Assembly (NCBI GenBank): GCA_009594995.1
Contig: VOPR01000004.1
Span: 62,001-126,000, forward strand
Origin: Nitrospira sp.
GTDB lineage: Bacteria; Nitrospirota; Nitrospiria; Nitrospirales; Nitrospiraceae
DNA length: 64,000 bases
Direction: 5' to 3'
The position numbers were made by a program, and so were the translations under genes. Position 1 is the stretch's first letter. Every line of letters starts with the position of its first letter. This document shows, piece by piece, positions 50,998 through 60,105 of the stretch. The notes under the pieces are model-generated. The model was not told where the DNA came from and made no database searches. It saw only the letters and a list, made by a program, of their open reading frames with translations.

Positions 50998-52161
50998 TCA
51001 ACGTTTTTTGACTCCGCCTTGCCCCATCTGCCCCTGGATTTGAAAGCCCTTCTCGTCCCGTTCGTTCTTGTCCAGGAGGGCCGCCACTGCGTCGTCGCCT
51101 TTCAAGCCCGCCAGTTTAATCTTGAGACGAAGGTTGTTTGCGCTGTCGGCATTGATCAATGCTTGTTCAATGCTGATCTTTCCTGCTTTGTAGAGTTGCA
51201 GGAGCACATGGTCGAATGTCTGGCAGCCTTCATCAATGCCTTGCTCCATCGCTTCTTTCAGCGTATCGATCTCCGAACGTTTGATGAGGTCCTTGATGCG
51301 GGGAGTATCGAGCATGATTTCGAGTGCGGGAACGCGGCGGCCATCGAGGGAGGGAATCAACCGTTGAGAGATGATGGCCCGCAGGTTTAATGAGAGTTGC
51401 AGGTAGATCTGCGCGTGCCGCTCCACCGGAAAGAAGTTCATGATGCGCTCGATCGATTGATTGGCATTATTCGAGTGCAACGTCCCAAGGCACAGGTGTC
51501 CGGTTTCCGCGAAGGTGATGGCGGCCTCCATCGTTTCCGTATCCCGGATTTCGCCGATGAGAATCACATCCGGGGCTTGGCGCAAGGTATTCTTCAAGGC
51601 GTTCCCGAAGGAATGGGTGTCGAAGCCGACTTCGCGCTGGGTCACGATCGATTTTTTGTGGTGATGGACGAATTCGATCGGGTCTTCCACGCTGATGATG
51701 TGTCCGGCGTGCACTGTGTTCCGGTGGTCGATCATGGCCGCCAGCGAAGTGGATTTTCCGGACCCGGTCGCACCGACGACGAGGACCAACCCTCGCTTCG
51801 TCATGGCGATATCCTTGACGATGGGCGGCAGATCCAGCTGCTCGACCGTCATGATTTCCGCCTTGATGTGCCGAAAGACCAACCCGACGTTTCCTTTTTG
51901 CCGGAAGATATTTACGCGGAATCGCCCGAGATCTTTGTAATAGAGGGCGAGGTTCATCTCCATTTTCTCTTCGAACTCACCCCGCTGCTGGCCGCGCATG
52001 AGGGCCAATGCCAGGGACTCCAATTGCTCGTTCGTAAACGGGGGCGCATCGGTCCGGTGGGTCGAGCCATGGATGCGATAGATGGGAGGCGCATCGACGG
52101 TGAGATACAGGTCGGACGATTCCTGTTTGACCATCACTTCGAGGAGCGTGCGAACATCCAT
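50998..52161 (-). CDS. pilU: PilT-family retraction ATPase, PilU-type
   Basis: The 387-residue hexameric ATPase works in type IV pilus retraction with PilT. It carries 'LVLVVGATGSGKSTSLAAMI' (Walker A), 'HIISVEDPIEFVHHHKKSIV' (Asp box), 'DVILIGEIRDTETMEAAITF' (Walker B), 'ETGHLCLGTLHSNNANQSIE' (His box) and a C-terminal 'RIKDLIKRSEIDTLKEAMEQ'. The last segment and the length match PilU better than PilT. It is downstream of pilT on the same strand with a 51-base gap. AGAGG lies before the ATG. Pilus structural genes are not in the window. Confidence 0.92.
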   Translation of the reverse strand: MDVRTLLEVMVKQESSDLYLTVDAPPIYRIHGSTHRTDAPPFTNEQLESLALALMRGQQRGEFEEKMEMNLALYYKDLGRFRVNIFRQKGNVGLVFRHIKAEIMTVEQLDLPPIVKDIAMTKRGLVLVVGATGSGKSTSLAAMIDHRNTVHAGHIISVEDPIEFVHHHKKSIVTQREVGFDTHSFGNALKNTLRQAPDVILIGEIRDTETMEAAITFAETGHLCLGTLHSNNANQSIERIMNFFPVERHAQIYLQLSLNLRAIISQRLIPSLDGRRVPALEIMLDTPRIKDLIKRSEIDTLKEAMEQGIDEGCQTFDHVLLQLYKAGKISIEQALINADSANNLRLKIKLAGLKGDDAVAALLDKNERDEKGFQIQGQMGQGGVKKR

Positions 52162-52212
52162 GAGACGCCTCTTATCCTGCTGACTGGGGCCGGTTGAACT
52201 AGAGACGCGCGC

Positions 52213-53268
52213 TTATGCGGCGCCTGCCGCATTGAATAGATTGGCATTCATGCTGCGCGACTGGGCTTCCGCCTTCGTAACCAGGCCACGTGTGGCCAGG
52301 TCGACCAGCGCCATGTCCATGGTCTGCATGCCGTCTTTCTGGCTTGCCTGCATGATGCCGGGAATTTGATGAAGTTTGCCCTCGCGGATGAGGTTGCGGA
52401 CCGCCGTGGTGCCGACCATGATTTCCACCGCGGCAATCCGGCCCCCGCTCTTTTTTTTGAGCAGGGTTTGGGTCAGCACCGCTTCCAACGTTTCCGACAG
52501 CTGGGCGCGGACCTGCGCTTGCTGGTTCGGAGGGAAGGCGTCGATGATGCGGTCGATGGTTTTCGGGGCACTGGAGGTGTGCAGAGTCGCAAAGACCAAG
52601 TGCCCGGTTTCGGCGGCGGTTAACGCCAACTGAATGGTATCGAGATCTCGCATTTCGCCGACGAGAATAATGTCAGGGTCTTCGCGAAGCGCGGCGCGAA
52701 GCGCATTGGCGAAGGAGAGCGTGTGTACGCCCAGTTCCCGCTGGTTGACCAGGCATTTTTTGGATTTGTGCACAAATTCCACCGGGTCTTCGATGGTGAG
52801 AATGTGTCCTTCGAAGGTGTTGTTTAGATAGTCGATCATGCCGGCGAGCGTGGTGGATTTTCCGGACCCGGTTGGGCCGGTGACCAGGATCAGGCCCTTC
52901 TCACGGTCGCAGAGCTGCCGAAGAATGGGCGGCATGCCGAGTTTTTCGAGGGGAAGAATTTCCGTCGGAATGGTCCGGAAGACGGCTCCCAATCCACGTC
53001 CCTGAACGAAGACGTTCACACGAAACCGGGCGATGTCGCCGAGGTCGAACGAGAAGTCGCATTCACGGTGTTCTTCGAAATTTTTGCGCTGCGCATCACT
53101 CATCATGTCATAGATGAGCGCGTGCGTTTCGTCCTGGGTCAGGGGCGGATGATCGAGTTTCTTGAGGTCGCCATGCAGGCGGATCATCGGCGGTTCGCCG
53201 GCGCTGATGTGACAGTCTGAGGCACCTTGCTGGACGCCAAAGGTCAACAGTTTTGAGATGTCAATCAT
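52213..53268 (-). CDS. pilT: Twitching motility retraction ATPase PilT
   Basis: The 351-residue protein has 'LILVTGPTGSGKSTTLAGMI' (Walker A), 'HILTIEDPVEFVHKSKKCLV', 'DIILVGEMRDLDTIQLALTA' (Walker B), 'ETGHLVFATLHTSSAPKTID' and the PilT signature 'AVRNLIREGKLHQIPGIMQA', which closes the retraction motor. GGAG precedes the ATG at 53268. A TATACT -10-like box lies upstream on this strand near 53294. It is the first gene of the pilT-pilU pair. Confidence 0.95.
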   Translation of the reverse strand: MIDISKLLTFGVQQGASDCHISAGEPPMIRLHGDLKKLDHPPLTQDETHALIYDMMSDAQRKNFEEHRECDFSFDLGDIARFRVNVFVQGRGLGAVFRTIPTEILPLEKLGMPPILRQLCDREKGLILVTGPTGSGKSTTLAGMIDYLNNTFEGHILTIEDPVEFVHKSKKCLVNQRELGVHTLSFANALRAALREDPDIILVGEMRDLDTIQLALTAAETGHLVFATLHTSSAPKTIDRIIDAFPPNQQAQVRAQLSETLEAVLTQTLLKKKSGGRIAAVEIMVGTTAVRNLIREGKLHQIPGIMQASQKDGMQTMDMALVDLATRGLVTKAEAQSRSMNANLFNAAGAA

Positions 53269-53466
53269 CGGGTCGCTCCATTGAGTGAAAGTATAGGCGG
53301 ATAAACGTGTGTAGTGATGGGTGGATGATCACGGCACGCTGAATACATTCGATCATGCCATAGGGAAGTGAGAAAGCAAGAAAATATCCAGAAGAGACGA
53401 GGCGAAAATAGCCACGTGCAGTTGCGTTTGAGGCACTGACCGAGGCGTCCGCTTGGTACCGTTGGG

Positions 53467-54627
53467 TCAGATTAGATTGAGTGTGCGACCGGCCCGTTCG
53501 AGTCCCGCCAATGCCTGGTCAATCTGTTCATCGGTGTGATCGGCTGTGATGGTGAGTCGAATCCGGCTGGTCGCGGGCGGAACCGTCGGGGGGCGAATGG
53601 CAGGCGCATAGACGCCCTGGTCAATGAGGGCTTGTGCCAGGTTCATGGCGCGATCGGGATCGCCAACGATAATCGGCAGGATCGGGCTTTCCGATGCGGC
53701 GAGCCGGAATCCGAGCCGAGTGAGCCCTTGTGCAAGACGTTCGCGATTCTGCCACAAGCGGGCGCGCCGGTCCGGTTCCTGCTCGATGACCTGGATGGCG
53801 GCGGTAGCCGCAGCCGCCGTGGCCGGTGGAGGGGCGGTTGTATAGGTAAAGGCGCGGCAAGTGTTGACCAGATACGCGATGAAGGCAGCGGAGCCGGCCA
53901 GGTACCCTCCGGCGCTCCCGATGGCTTTGCTTAACGTCCCCATATGATAGGGGACGCGCGATTCGACCCCACAATGTTCGAGGGTCCCGCGGCCGGTAGG
54001 CCCCAGAATACCCGTGCCGTGGGCGTCGTCGACATAGATGGTGGCGCCGTAACGTTCTGCCAACTGCGCGATATCCTTCATCGGGGCAATATCCCCATCC
54101 ATACTGAAAATCCCGTCGGTTACGATGAGGGTCGGTTTGCCCGAGGTTCGGCGGGCCAGCAGTTGCTCCAAATGATTCATGTCGCGATGGTGATAGACAC
54201 GAAAGGTGGCCCCGCTCAGACGGCAGCCGTCGATCAGGCTGGCGTGGCAAAGGCGGTCGGCGAGGATGAGTCCGTCTTTCCCGATGAGGGCGGGTATTAC
54301 ACCGATGTTGGCCAGGTACCCGGCGGCAAACGTGAGCGCCGCCTCCGTGCCCTTGAACCGTGCGAGGGCGGTTTCGAGTGCCTCATGGGGCGTCAGGGTG
54401 CCGCAGACAAGGCGTGCGGCCCCAGACCCGCCGCCGTATCGGCGTGTCGCGGCGATGGCTGCTTCCACGACCGTCGGATGCGTGGCAAGGCCGAGGTAAT
54501 TATTCGATGAGAGCAGAATGACTTCGCGGCCCTCGAGGATGACCGTCGGTCCTGTCGCCGAGGCGATGGTTCGAAGCCGGCGAAGGAGATGTTGGTCTCC
54601 TAGTTTTTGGAGATGTTGCTTGAACAT
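53467..54627 (-). CDS. bioF: 8-amino-7-oxononanoate synthase-like alpha-oxoamine synthase
   Basis: The 386-residue PLP enzyme matches the alpha-oxoamine synthases: 'LLSSNNYLGLATHPTVVEAA', 'YGGGSGAARLVCGTLTPHEA', 'TVDDAHGTG'-like 'YVDDAHGTGILGPTGRG', the PLP Lys234 in 'HMGTLSKAIGSAGGYLAGS', and 'PPATSRIRLTITADHTDEQI' at the end. BioF joins pimeloyl-ACP/CoA and L-alanine in biotin synthesis; the closely related KBL uses glycine and acetyl-CoA. The 'S-N-N-Y-L-G-L' start and length favour BioF, but without other bio genes nearby the assignment is probable rather than sure. Its promoter overlaps the divergent one for the YfgM-like gene. Confidence 0.85.
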   Translation of the reverse strand: MFKQHLQKLGDQHLLRRLRTIASATGPTVILEGREVILLSSNNYLGLATHPTVVEAAIAATRRYGGGSGAARLVCGTLTPHEALETALARFKGTEAALTFAAGYLANIGVIPALIGKDGLILADRLCHASLIDGCRLSGATFRVYHHRDMNHLEQLLARRTSGKPTLIVTDGIFSMDGDIAPMKDIAQLAERYGATIYVDDAHGTGILGPTGRGTLEHCGVESRVPYHMGTLSKAIGSAGGYLAGSAAFIAYLVNTCRAFTYTTAPPPATAAAATAAIQVIEQEPDRRARLWQNRERLAQGLTRLGFRLAASESPILPIIVGDPDRAMNLAQALIDQGVYAPAIRPPTVPPATSRIRLTITADHTDEQIDQALAGLERAGRTLNLI

Positions 54628-54658
54628 GGCTGCCTGGGCTCTTAGAGCGGCTGAATAT

Positions 54659-54688
54659 TTGACAAGCCTGAGTGCTCCCTAGTATAAG
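54659..54688 (+). promoter_or_regulatory. Sigma70-type promoter for the YfgM-like gene, overlapping a bioF promoter
   Basis: TTGACA (54659-54664), an 18-base spacer and TATAAG (54683-54688) fit a good plus-strand promoter, with the ATG at 54746. On the minus strand TATACT (54686-54681) is a good -10 for bioF, so the two divergent promoters overlap and may compete. Confidence 0.6.
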
Positions 54689-54745
54689 GCGCGAGGCTCT
54701 AAGAAACGACCGCTTCTTTTTCCAAACCGAGACGATTGTGCGACT

Positions 54746-55576
54746 ATGAGTTATCGCATCAGGGTGCCCGCAAAAGTTGACCCGCTCGATGAAGCCCATC
54801 TGTTGACCGGCGTTGATCGGTTCCTGCACCTCTTGCAGGAACAGCGACGCGCGGTGATCGTCGGGCTAGGGGTCGTACTGGTTGCAGGGGCGGTCGTCGC
54901 CGGGGTGATGTGGTACGACTATCAATCCACACTGAAAGCACGGGAACTCGATCAGGAAGCGACGCTGCACTATCTGAATCGGCCGGCCGACGATCCGAAG
55001 AAGAGCCACGAACAGCTTTCCCAGGCCATTACCCTCTATAAGCAGGTGGTCGATCAGTATCCGCGAAGTCCTGTCGCACCACTTGCCCTCTTTCACCTGG
55101 GGAATGCTCAGGTGTTGGCCAATGAGGTCGACGCGGGGATCGAAACGTATAAACGCTTCATGTTGCTGTATAGCTCCAATACCTCACTCCTGGGGCTGGT
55201 GCAGCAGCGGTTGGCCTATGCCTATTTGGTGAAGGGTGATCGTGATCAGGCCGTGAAGGCGTTCATGGGCATTCTTGAAATCCCTGGCGCCCTCAATAAG
55301 GACCATGTGCTGTTCGAGCTGGCAAAAATCGAGGAGTCGCAGTCTCGCCCCGAGGGTGCCCTCGCGCATTACCAGGACCTGATGAAGAATTATCCCAACT
55401 CGCCCTTTACCAGCGAAGCAGCGGTTCGGGTGAAGGTGTTGGAAGTGAAGAAGTCTCCGGAGAGCCCGGCGGCCGCACCAGCACCGGCGGCGAGTGCGCC
55501 CACTCCTCAGCCTGAGCAGCCTGCCAAGTCCTCGTCCGGCAAGTCTGCTGCGTCCTCCTCCAAGAAAAAGCCGTAA
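54746..55576 (+). CDS. YfgM-like membrane-anchored TPR protein
   Basis: The 276-residue protein has a short cytoplasmic start (MSYRIRVPAKVDPLDEAHLL), a membrane helix (about 37-56, 'AVIVGLGVVLVAGAVVAGVM'), and a periplasmic TPR array ('AITLYKQVVDQYPRSPVAPL', 'LFHLGNAQVLANEVDAGIET', 'AKIEESQSRPEGALAHYQDL'). It ends with a Pro/Ala/Ser/Lys-rich tail. YfgM-type proteins assist envelope protein folding near the Sec/BAM machinery. No bamB or hisS neighbour is seen, so the match is by architecture. The ribosome site is weak. Confidence 0.78.
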   Translation: MSYRIRVPAKVDPLDEAHLLTGVDRFLHLLQEQRRAVIVGLGVVLVAGAVVAGVMWYDYQSTLKARELDQEATLHYLNRPADDPKKSHEQLSQAITLYKQVVDQYPRSPVAPLALFHLGNAQVLANEVDAGIETYKRFMLLYSSNTSLLGLVQQRLAYAYLVKGDRDQAVKAFMGILEIPGALNKDHVLFELAKIEESQSRPEGALAHYQDLMKNYPNSPFTSEAAVRVKVLEVKKSPESPAAAPAPAASAPTPQPEQPAKSSSGKSAASSSKKKP

Positions 55577-55613
55577 TAGCTGTTTCCCTAGAATGAGCGG
55601 GCAGGGTCCGTCG

Positions 55614-57011
55614 CTAGTTCGCGATGACCAGGCGGCTCCCTGCCTTGATGGTGGGGCCAGTCAGGTTGTTGTTGGATTTGAGCGTCTTGACGGAAATGTT
55701 GAAGCGCTTAGCGATTTTCTCAAGGGAGTCGCCGACGCGGACACGATACCAATGTCCGGAATCCGTCTCGCTCTTGAAATGTCGGCCTTTGACCTGAACC
55801 GGCATTGGCAGTGGCGGAAACTTGTGGGTCGGTGCCCGCTCCAGCAGCTGTTCGACTTTCTCCCTGGTGCCGACCGGAACCTTCAGGTGATACTCGGGAT
55901 CATCCGGAGGCGTGGCATCGCGCCGTAATTCCGGGTTGAGCACCTTCAATTCCTGATACGAAATCCCGGTCACATTGGCGATGGCTTTGAAGTGGATGGG
56001 GCGGCGTACAACCACTTCTTCAAATTGATGCGGCCGGACGTCGTTCTGCGGAAACCCATAACGATCCGGGTTTTTGGCGATAATGGTGGCGGCCATGAAG
56101 CGAGGCACGTATTCCTTTGTTTCGCGCCGAATGAGCCTGGTTTTTGCGATGTCTGAAAAGCTCTCCGCTTGCGCCGTATGCAGAGCCCGCATCACCTTGC
56201 CCTCTCCGGCATTGTAGGCGGCCATGGCAAGCGGCCAGGTGCCGAACAAGTCGTAGAGGTCACGGAGGTAGCGTGCGGCCGCCACCGTCGACTTCACGGG
56301 GTCGCGGCGCTCATCGACATAGCTATCCACTCGCAGGCCATAGACCTTGGCGGTGCCCTTCATGAATTGCCAGGGGCCGGCTGCCCGTGCCCGTGAATAG
56401 GCGTGGGGATTGAATCCACTTTCGACCAAAGACAGATAGATCAGATCGCTCGGGAGCTGGAATTCGGTGAAGATGCTATCGACCAGCGGACGATAGTGGC
56501 TGAGGCGAATGAGCCACTGCTCGAATCGGTTGCGGATAGACACATTGAAGAAGCGAATGTGACCCTGCACGGAGGGGTCGAGTACGATAGGTACATTGTA
56601 CTCAGAGGCATTCTCCGATTCCTGCCCCTGTTCGGCGTTCGCTTCCTGGATGACTTCTGCCGGAGGGGTGAGCAGGTCCGCAAATCTTGCGGTGGTGCCG
56701 CTGAGAGGTTTGAGTTGAAGCAGTGCTTCTGCCGGCGGAACCTCCGTGGAGGGCTCGCTGGCGACGGACGCCGGAGCCTCGGCAGCCTCACTCTCTGCGG
56801 CTGCGGTGCGATCTTCCTCGTCTAATATGTATTCAGGTTCCTGAACGGGGGAGGGAACGTCTTGCGGAGCAGCCTCGGTGGTCAATGCCTGGTCGACTTG
56901 CATCGGAGTCGGCGATTCCGCCCTTGCCATGCCCGGCCAGGTGAGTGAGAGCAGGCACAGGGAAAGAAGCGACAAAGAGGGAACGCCAGCCCCGGAAGAT
57001 CGTGCATGCAT
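55614..57011 (-). CDS. MltD-like membrane-bound lytic murein transglycosylase with LysM
   Basis: The 465-residue product has a signal peptide (about 1-25) and a Pro/Glu-rich linker. The SLT domain follows: 'LIYLSLVESGFNPHAYSRAR' (catalytic Glu in 'V-E-S-G-F'), 'AAGPWQFMKGTAKVYGLRVD' and 'WPLAMAAYNAGEGKVMRAL'. The C-terminal LysM is 'HWYRVRVGDSLEKIAKRFNI' to 'LKSNNNLTGPTIKAG'. It cleaves peptidoglycan with anhydro-sugar ends and binds the wall through LysM. The start ATG 57011 follows GGTGG; a GTG at 57023 is also possible. It has its own promoter (57066-57094). Confidence 0.92.
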   Translation of the reverse strand: MHARSSGAGVPSLSLLSLCLLSLTWPGMARAESPTPMQVDQALTTEAAPQDVPSPVQEPEYILDEEDRTAAAESEAAEAPASVASEPSTEVPPAEALLQLKPLSGTTARFADLLTPPAEVIQEANAEQGQESENASEYNVPIVLDPSVQGHIRFFNVSIRNRFEQWLIRLSHYRPLVDSIFTEFQLPSDLIYLSLVESGFNPHAYSRARAAGPWQFMKGTAKVYGLRVDSYVDERRDPVKSTVAAARYLRDLYDLFGTWPLAMAAYNAGEGKVMRALHTAQAESFSDIAKTRLIRRETKEYVPRFMAATIIAKNPDRYGFPQNDVRPHQFEEVVVRRPIHFKAIANVTGISYQELKVLNPELRRDATPPDDPEYHLKVPVGTREKVEQLLERAPTHKFPPLPMPVQVKGRHFKSETDSGHWYRVRVGDSLEKIAKRFNISVKTLKSNNNLTGPTIKAGSRLVIAN

Positions 57012-57065
57012 AAGGTTACCCACCAGACTGTTCAGGGAATGAAAGGTTGCTGATTCTCAAAAGGT

Positions 57066-57094
57066 AGCCTATCGATGAGGGTACAACTTGTCAA
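57066..57094 (-). promoter_or_regulatory. Sigma70-type promoter for the MltD-like gene
   Basis: On the minus strand TTGACA (57094-57089), 17 bases, TAGGCT (57071-57066). The -35 is perfect. Transcription would start near 57059, about 48 bases before the ATG at 57011. Confidence 0.65.
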
Positions 57095-57179
57095 GAAATT
57101 GAGGGAGTTGAGTCACCGGTTTCGTACGGGCTTAGCGCGATGACAACTTGGCTCCCGCGCGAACCGTCCGAAGGCAAAC

Positions 57180-57199
57180 GTTCACTCGCTGCAGTGAAC
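57180..57199. promoter_or_regulatory. Dyad upstream of the aminotransferase-serA promoter
   Basis: GTTCACT (57180-57186) and AGTGAAC (57193-57199) are perfect inverted repeats around six bases. They end 36 bases before the -35 box of the promoter at 57236. A regulator bound here could act on the serine operon; none is identified. Confidence 0.35.
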
Positions 57200-57235
57200 T
57201 CGCTGAAATGATAAGCATCTTCAGGGCTCCTTACC

Positions 57236-57264
57236 TTGACACCTCCGGGGGGCTATGGTAGCGT
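57236..57264 (+). promoter_or_regulatory. Sigma70-type promoter of the aminotransferase-serA operon
   Basis: TTGACA (57236-57241), 17 bases, TAGCGT (57259-57264). The predicted leader is about 50 bases before the ATG at 57321. Confidence 0.62.
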
Positions 57265-57320
57265 ACGCCCCTTCTAAATCCCTGACATTGTTCGTTCGGT
57301 ACAGCGAGGAGGATCGTCCC

Positions 57321-58466
57321 ATGCTCAAACGGTATTTGCTGGCACCAGGCCCCACCCCTGTTCCACCGGAGGTGCTGCTGGCCATGGCCAGACCGATGAT
57401 TCATCACCGGGCCCCCGAGTTCGATAAATTGTTCGCCGAGGTTCGTGAGGACCTGAAGTGGCTCTTCCAGACGCGGAATGATGTCTTGATCCTCGCGGCA
57501 TCCGGTACCGGCGGCATGGAAGGATCCGTTTCGAATTTCCTCTCCCCTGGTGATAAAGCGCTGACGATCAACGGCGGCAAGTTCGGTGAGCGGTGGACGA
57601 AACTGTGTAAGACGTTTGGCGCGCAAGTGACCGAATTAAAGGTTGAATGGGGACATGCCATCGACCCGCAAGCCGTCGCCGACGCCCTGAAGAAGGATCC
57701 GTCGATCAAGGCCGTATACGTGCAGGCGAGCGAAACTTCTACAGCTGTAGCCCACGATGTTAAAACGCTGGCCGAAATCGTCAAGCAGTATGAGGACACC
57801 ATCCTCGTGGTGGATGCGATTACCGCCCTGGGAGTGCTCGACCTGAAGACGGATGATTGGGGCCTCGATGTGGTCATCACCGGATCGCAGAAGGCGTTGA
57901 TGCTGCCTCCGGGCTTGGCCTTCGCCAGTGTGAGTGAAAAGGCCTGGCGCTTGGCCGACAAAGCGAAAAATGCCGCGTTCTATTTCAATTTCAAGCGGGA
58001 GCGCGAAAATCAACAGAAAAGTACAACTGCGTATACACCGGCCGTCTCCCTTATTTTGGGCTTGAAGGAAGTGATGAACATCCTCAAGGCTGAGGGGTTG
58101 GAGGCCGTCTTCGCCCGGCATGCGATGCTGGCGACGGCCATGCGCGAAGGCGTGAAAGCAGCCGGTCTGGCCATTTTCCCGAAGGAACGCCCAAGCGATG
58201 CCTTGACGGCCATTGTGGCTCCGGAAGGAGTGGATGGTCAGGCGGTCTACAAGAATTTGCGGACCCAGTACGGTATGACGGCTGCGGGTGGTCAGGACCA
58301 TCTCAAGGGAAAGATCTTCCGTATCTCGCATATGGGTTACATCGATAGCTTTGACGTCATCACGGCCCTGGCCGCAGTGGAGATGGTCATCAAGGGGCTG
58401 GGGTATCCCGTGAAGCTTGGTAGCGGAGTTGCGAAAGCTCAAGAAATTATTATGGGGAAGTCATAG
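57321..58466 (+). CDS. Class V PLP aminotransferase, probably in serine synthesis
   Basis: The 381-residue enzyme opens MLKRYLLAPGPTPVPPEVLL, the class V start of serine-pyruvate/alanine-glyoxylate aminotransferases. The PLP Lys191 lies in 'VVITGSQKALMLPPGLAF'. 'ASGTGGMEGSVSNFLSPGDK' and 'HRAPEFDKLFAEV' are typical. Its direct linkage to serA (28-base gap) suggests that it supplies the phosphoserine aminotransferase step, as class V enzymes do in several deep-branching bacteria that lack SerC. Glyoxylate-serine exchange is the alternative. GAGGAGG precedes the ATG at 57321. Confidence 0.9.
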   Translation: MLKRYLLAPGPTPVPPEVLLAMARPMIHHRAPEFDKLFAEVREDLKWLFQTRNDVLILAASGTGGMEGSVSNFLSPGDKALTINGGKFGERWTKLCKTFGAQVTELKVEWGHAIDPQAVADALKKDPSIKAVYVQASETSTAVAHDVKTLAEIVKQYEDTILVVDAITALGVLDLKTDDWGLDVVITGSQKALMLPPGLAFASVSEKAWRLADKAKNAAFYFNFKRERENQQKSTTAYTPAVSLILGLKEVMNILKAEGLEAVFARHAMLATAMREGVKAAGLAIFPKERPSDALTAIVAPEGVDGQAVYKNLRTQYGMTAAGGQDHLKGKIFRISHMGYIDSFDVITALAAVEMVIKGLGYPVKLGSGVAKAQEIIMGKS

Positions 58467-58494
58467 ACTCACCTTCAGGTAAGGCGCCACGACA

Positions 58495-60087
58495 ATGAAA
58501 ATCTTGGTCAGCGACAGTCTTTCGAAGCAGGGTGTAGAGGTGTTGGAGAAGGCCGGCTTTACGGTCGTGGTGAAAACCAAGTTGCCCAAAGAGGAACTGC
58601 TGAAGGAGATCAAGGATGCGGATGGCCTGATCGTCCGATCCGGGACGAAAGTCACGGCAGAACTCATCGCGGCGGCTGATCGTTTGAAAGTGGTCGGCCG
58701 GGCCGGTTCCGGTCTGGACAACGTCGATACGCCCGCCGCAACCCGTCGCGGTATCGTGGTCATGAATACGCCGGGTGGGAACACGGTGACCACCGCTGAA
58801 CATACCATGGCCATGATTTTTTCCATGTCGCGGCGTATCCCGCAAGCGACCGCCTCGACCAAGGGTGGAAAGTGGGAAAAAGAGAAGTTCATGGGCGTGG
58901 AGTTGTACAACAAGGTGCTGGGCATCGTAGGTGTCGGACAAATCGGTGGGTATCTCACCAAGCTCGCCCAGGGTGTCGGCATGCAGGTGATGGCGTACGA
59001 TCCTTATTTGGCGCCCGAGCGTGCACAGAAGATGGGCGTGACTATCGTCGAATTGGATGAGTTGTTTCGTAGGGCCGATGTCATCTCGGTACATACTCCT
59101 CTGACCCCGGAAACCAAGGCCCTCATCAATGCGCAGGCCATCGCCAAAATGAAAACGGGTGTGATGATCGCCAACTGTGCCCGAGGCGGAATTGTTCATG
59201 AAGGGGACCTCTGCGAGGCGCTCAAGTCCAAGAAAGTTGCCGCTGCGGCATTCGACGTGTTTGAGGACGAACCGGTGAAGCCGGATAACCCTCTCCTGGC
59301 GCTCGACAATTTCATTTGTTCTCCGCACATCGGTGCGTCCACGACTGAAGCGCAGGAAAATGTGGCCATCGGAATCGCCGAGCAGATCGTCGAGTACTTT
59401 ACGAAAGGGATCGCTCGCGGCGCGGTCAACATCCCCTCCGTGTCACCGGAGCTGTTGCCGCAGCTCCAGCCCTACCTCTCGCTCGGAGAGCGTGTGGGAT
59501 TGTTGCAAGCCCAGTTGCTGGAGGGCGGCTTAGAACGGCTGACCGTCGAGTACAGTGGGCAAGTCGCCGGATTGAATGTGGCGCCGTTGACGATCGCCGT
59601 GCTGAAGGGGCTCCTGACGCCCATCCTCGAAGATCCCATCAATTATGTGAATGCGCCGGTCGTCGCCAAGGAGCGCGGCATCGAGGTCAAGGAAGTGAAG
59701 ATCAACGATGCCGGCGACTTTACCAGTGTGATTCGGGTGCGTGTCGAGGCGGGGAAAAAATCCCATCAGGTGGCCGGAACGCTGTATCACCGCAAAGACC
59801 CGCGCATCATTGAGATCGATCAGTTCAAGGTCGAAGTGGTGCCGGACAACCATTTGCTGTTGATCCTGAATGAGGATCGCCCTGGTGTGATCGGCACGGT
59901 CGGGCATATTCTCGGCGACCACAATATCAATATCGCGCGCATGCAGTGTTCACGTGAGGAACGTGGCGGCAAAGCCCTGTTGATTTTTGGTCTCGATGCG
60001 CCTCTGCCTGCGCCGGTGCTCCAGCAGATTACGAACAGCAAGCACATCCTTTCCGTCAAAGTCGCGGACCTGTCGAAAGGTCTGTAG
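58495..60087 (+). CDS. serA: D-3-phosphoglycerate dehydrogenase
   Basis: The 530-residue enzyme has the 2-hydroxyacid fold: 'VVGRAGSGLDNVDTPAATRR', the NAD site 'LGIVGVGQIGGYLTKLAQGV', the catalytic Arg region 'MIANCARGGIVHEGDL', the Glu region 'AFDVFEDEPVKPDNPLL' and the His in 'FICSPHIGASTTEAQENVA'. The intervening domain and an ACT domain ('LLLILNEDRPGVIGTVGHIL') follow, so it is the long form with serine feedback control. It makes 3-phosphohydroxypyruvate, the first step to serine. It is the second gene of an operon with the aminotransferase. Confidence 0.97.
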   Translation: MKILVSDSLSKQGVEVLEKAGFTVVVKTKLPKEELLKEIKDADGLIVRSGTKVTAELIAAADRLKVVGRAGSGLDNVDTPAATRRGIVVMNTPGGNTVTTAEHTMAMIFSMSRRIPQATASTKGGKWEKEKFMGVELYNKVLGIVGVGQIGGYLTKLAQGVGMQVMAYDPYLAPERAQKMGVTIVELDELFRRADVISVHTPLTPETKALINAQAIAKMKTGVMIANCARGGIVHEGDLCEALKSKKVAAAAFDVFEDEPVKPDNPLLALDNFICSPHIGASTTEAQENVAIGIAEQIVEYFTKGIARGAVNIPSVSPELLPQLQPYLSLGERVGLLQAQLLEGGLERLTVEYSGQVAGLNVAPLTIAVLKGLLTPILEDPINYVNAPVVAKERGIEVKEVKINDAGDFTSVIRVRVEAGKKSHQVAGTLYHRKDPRIIEIDQFKVEVVPDNHLLLILNEDRPGVIGTVGHILGDHNINIARMQCSREERGGKALLIFGLDAPLPAPVLQQITNSKHILSVKVADLSKGL

Positions 60088-60105
60088 ATTGCCCGGCAGT
60101 CGATC

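Noticed and set aside
51397..52197. 266-codon plus-strand ORF
   Set aside because: It lies wholly antisense to pilU, whose motifs are unambiguous.
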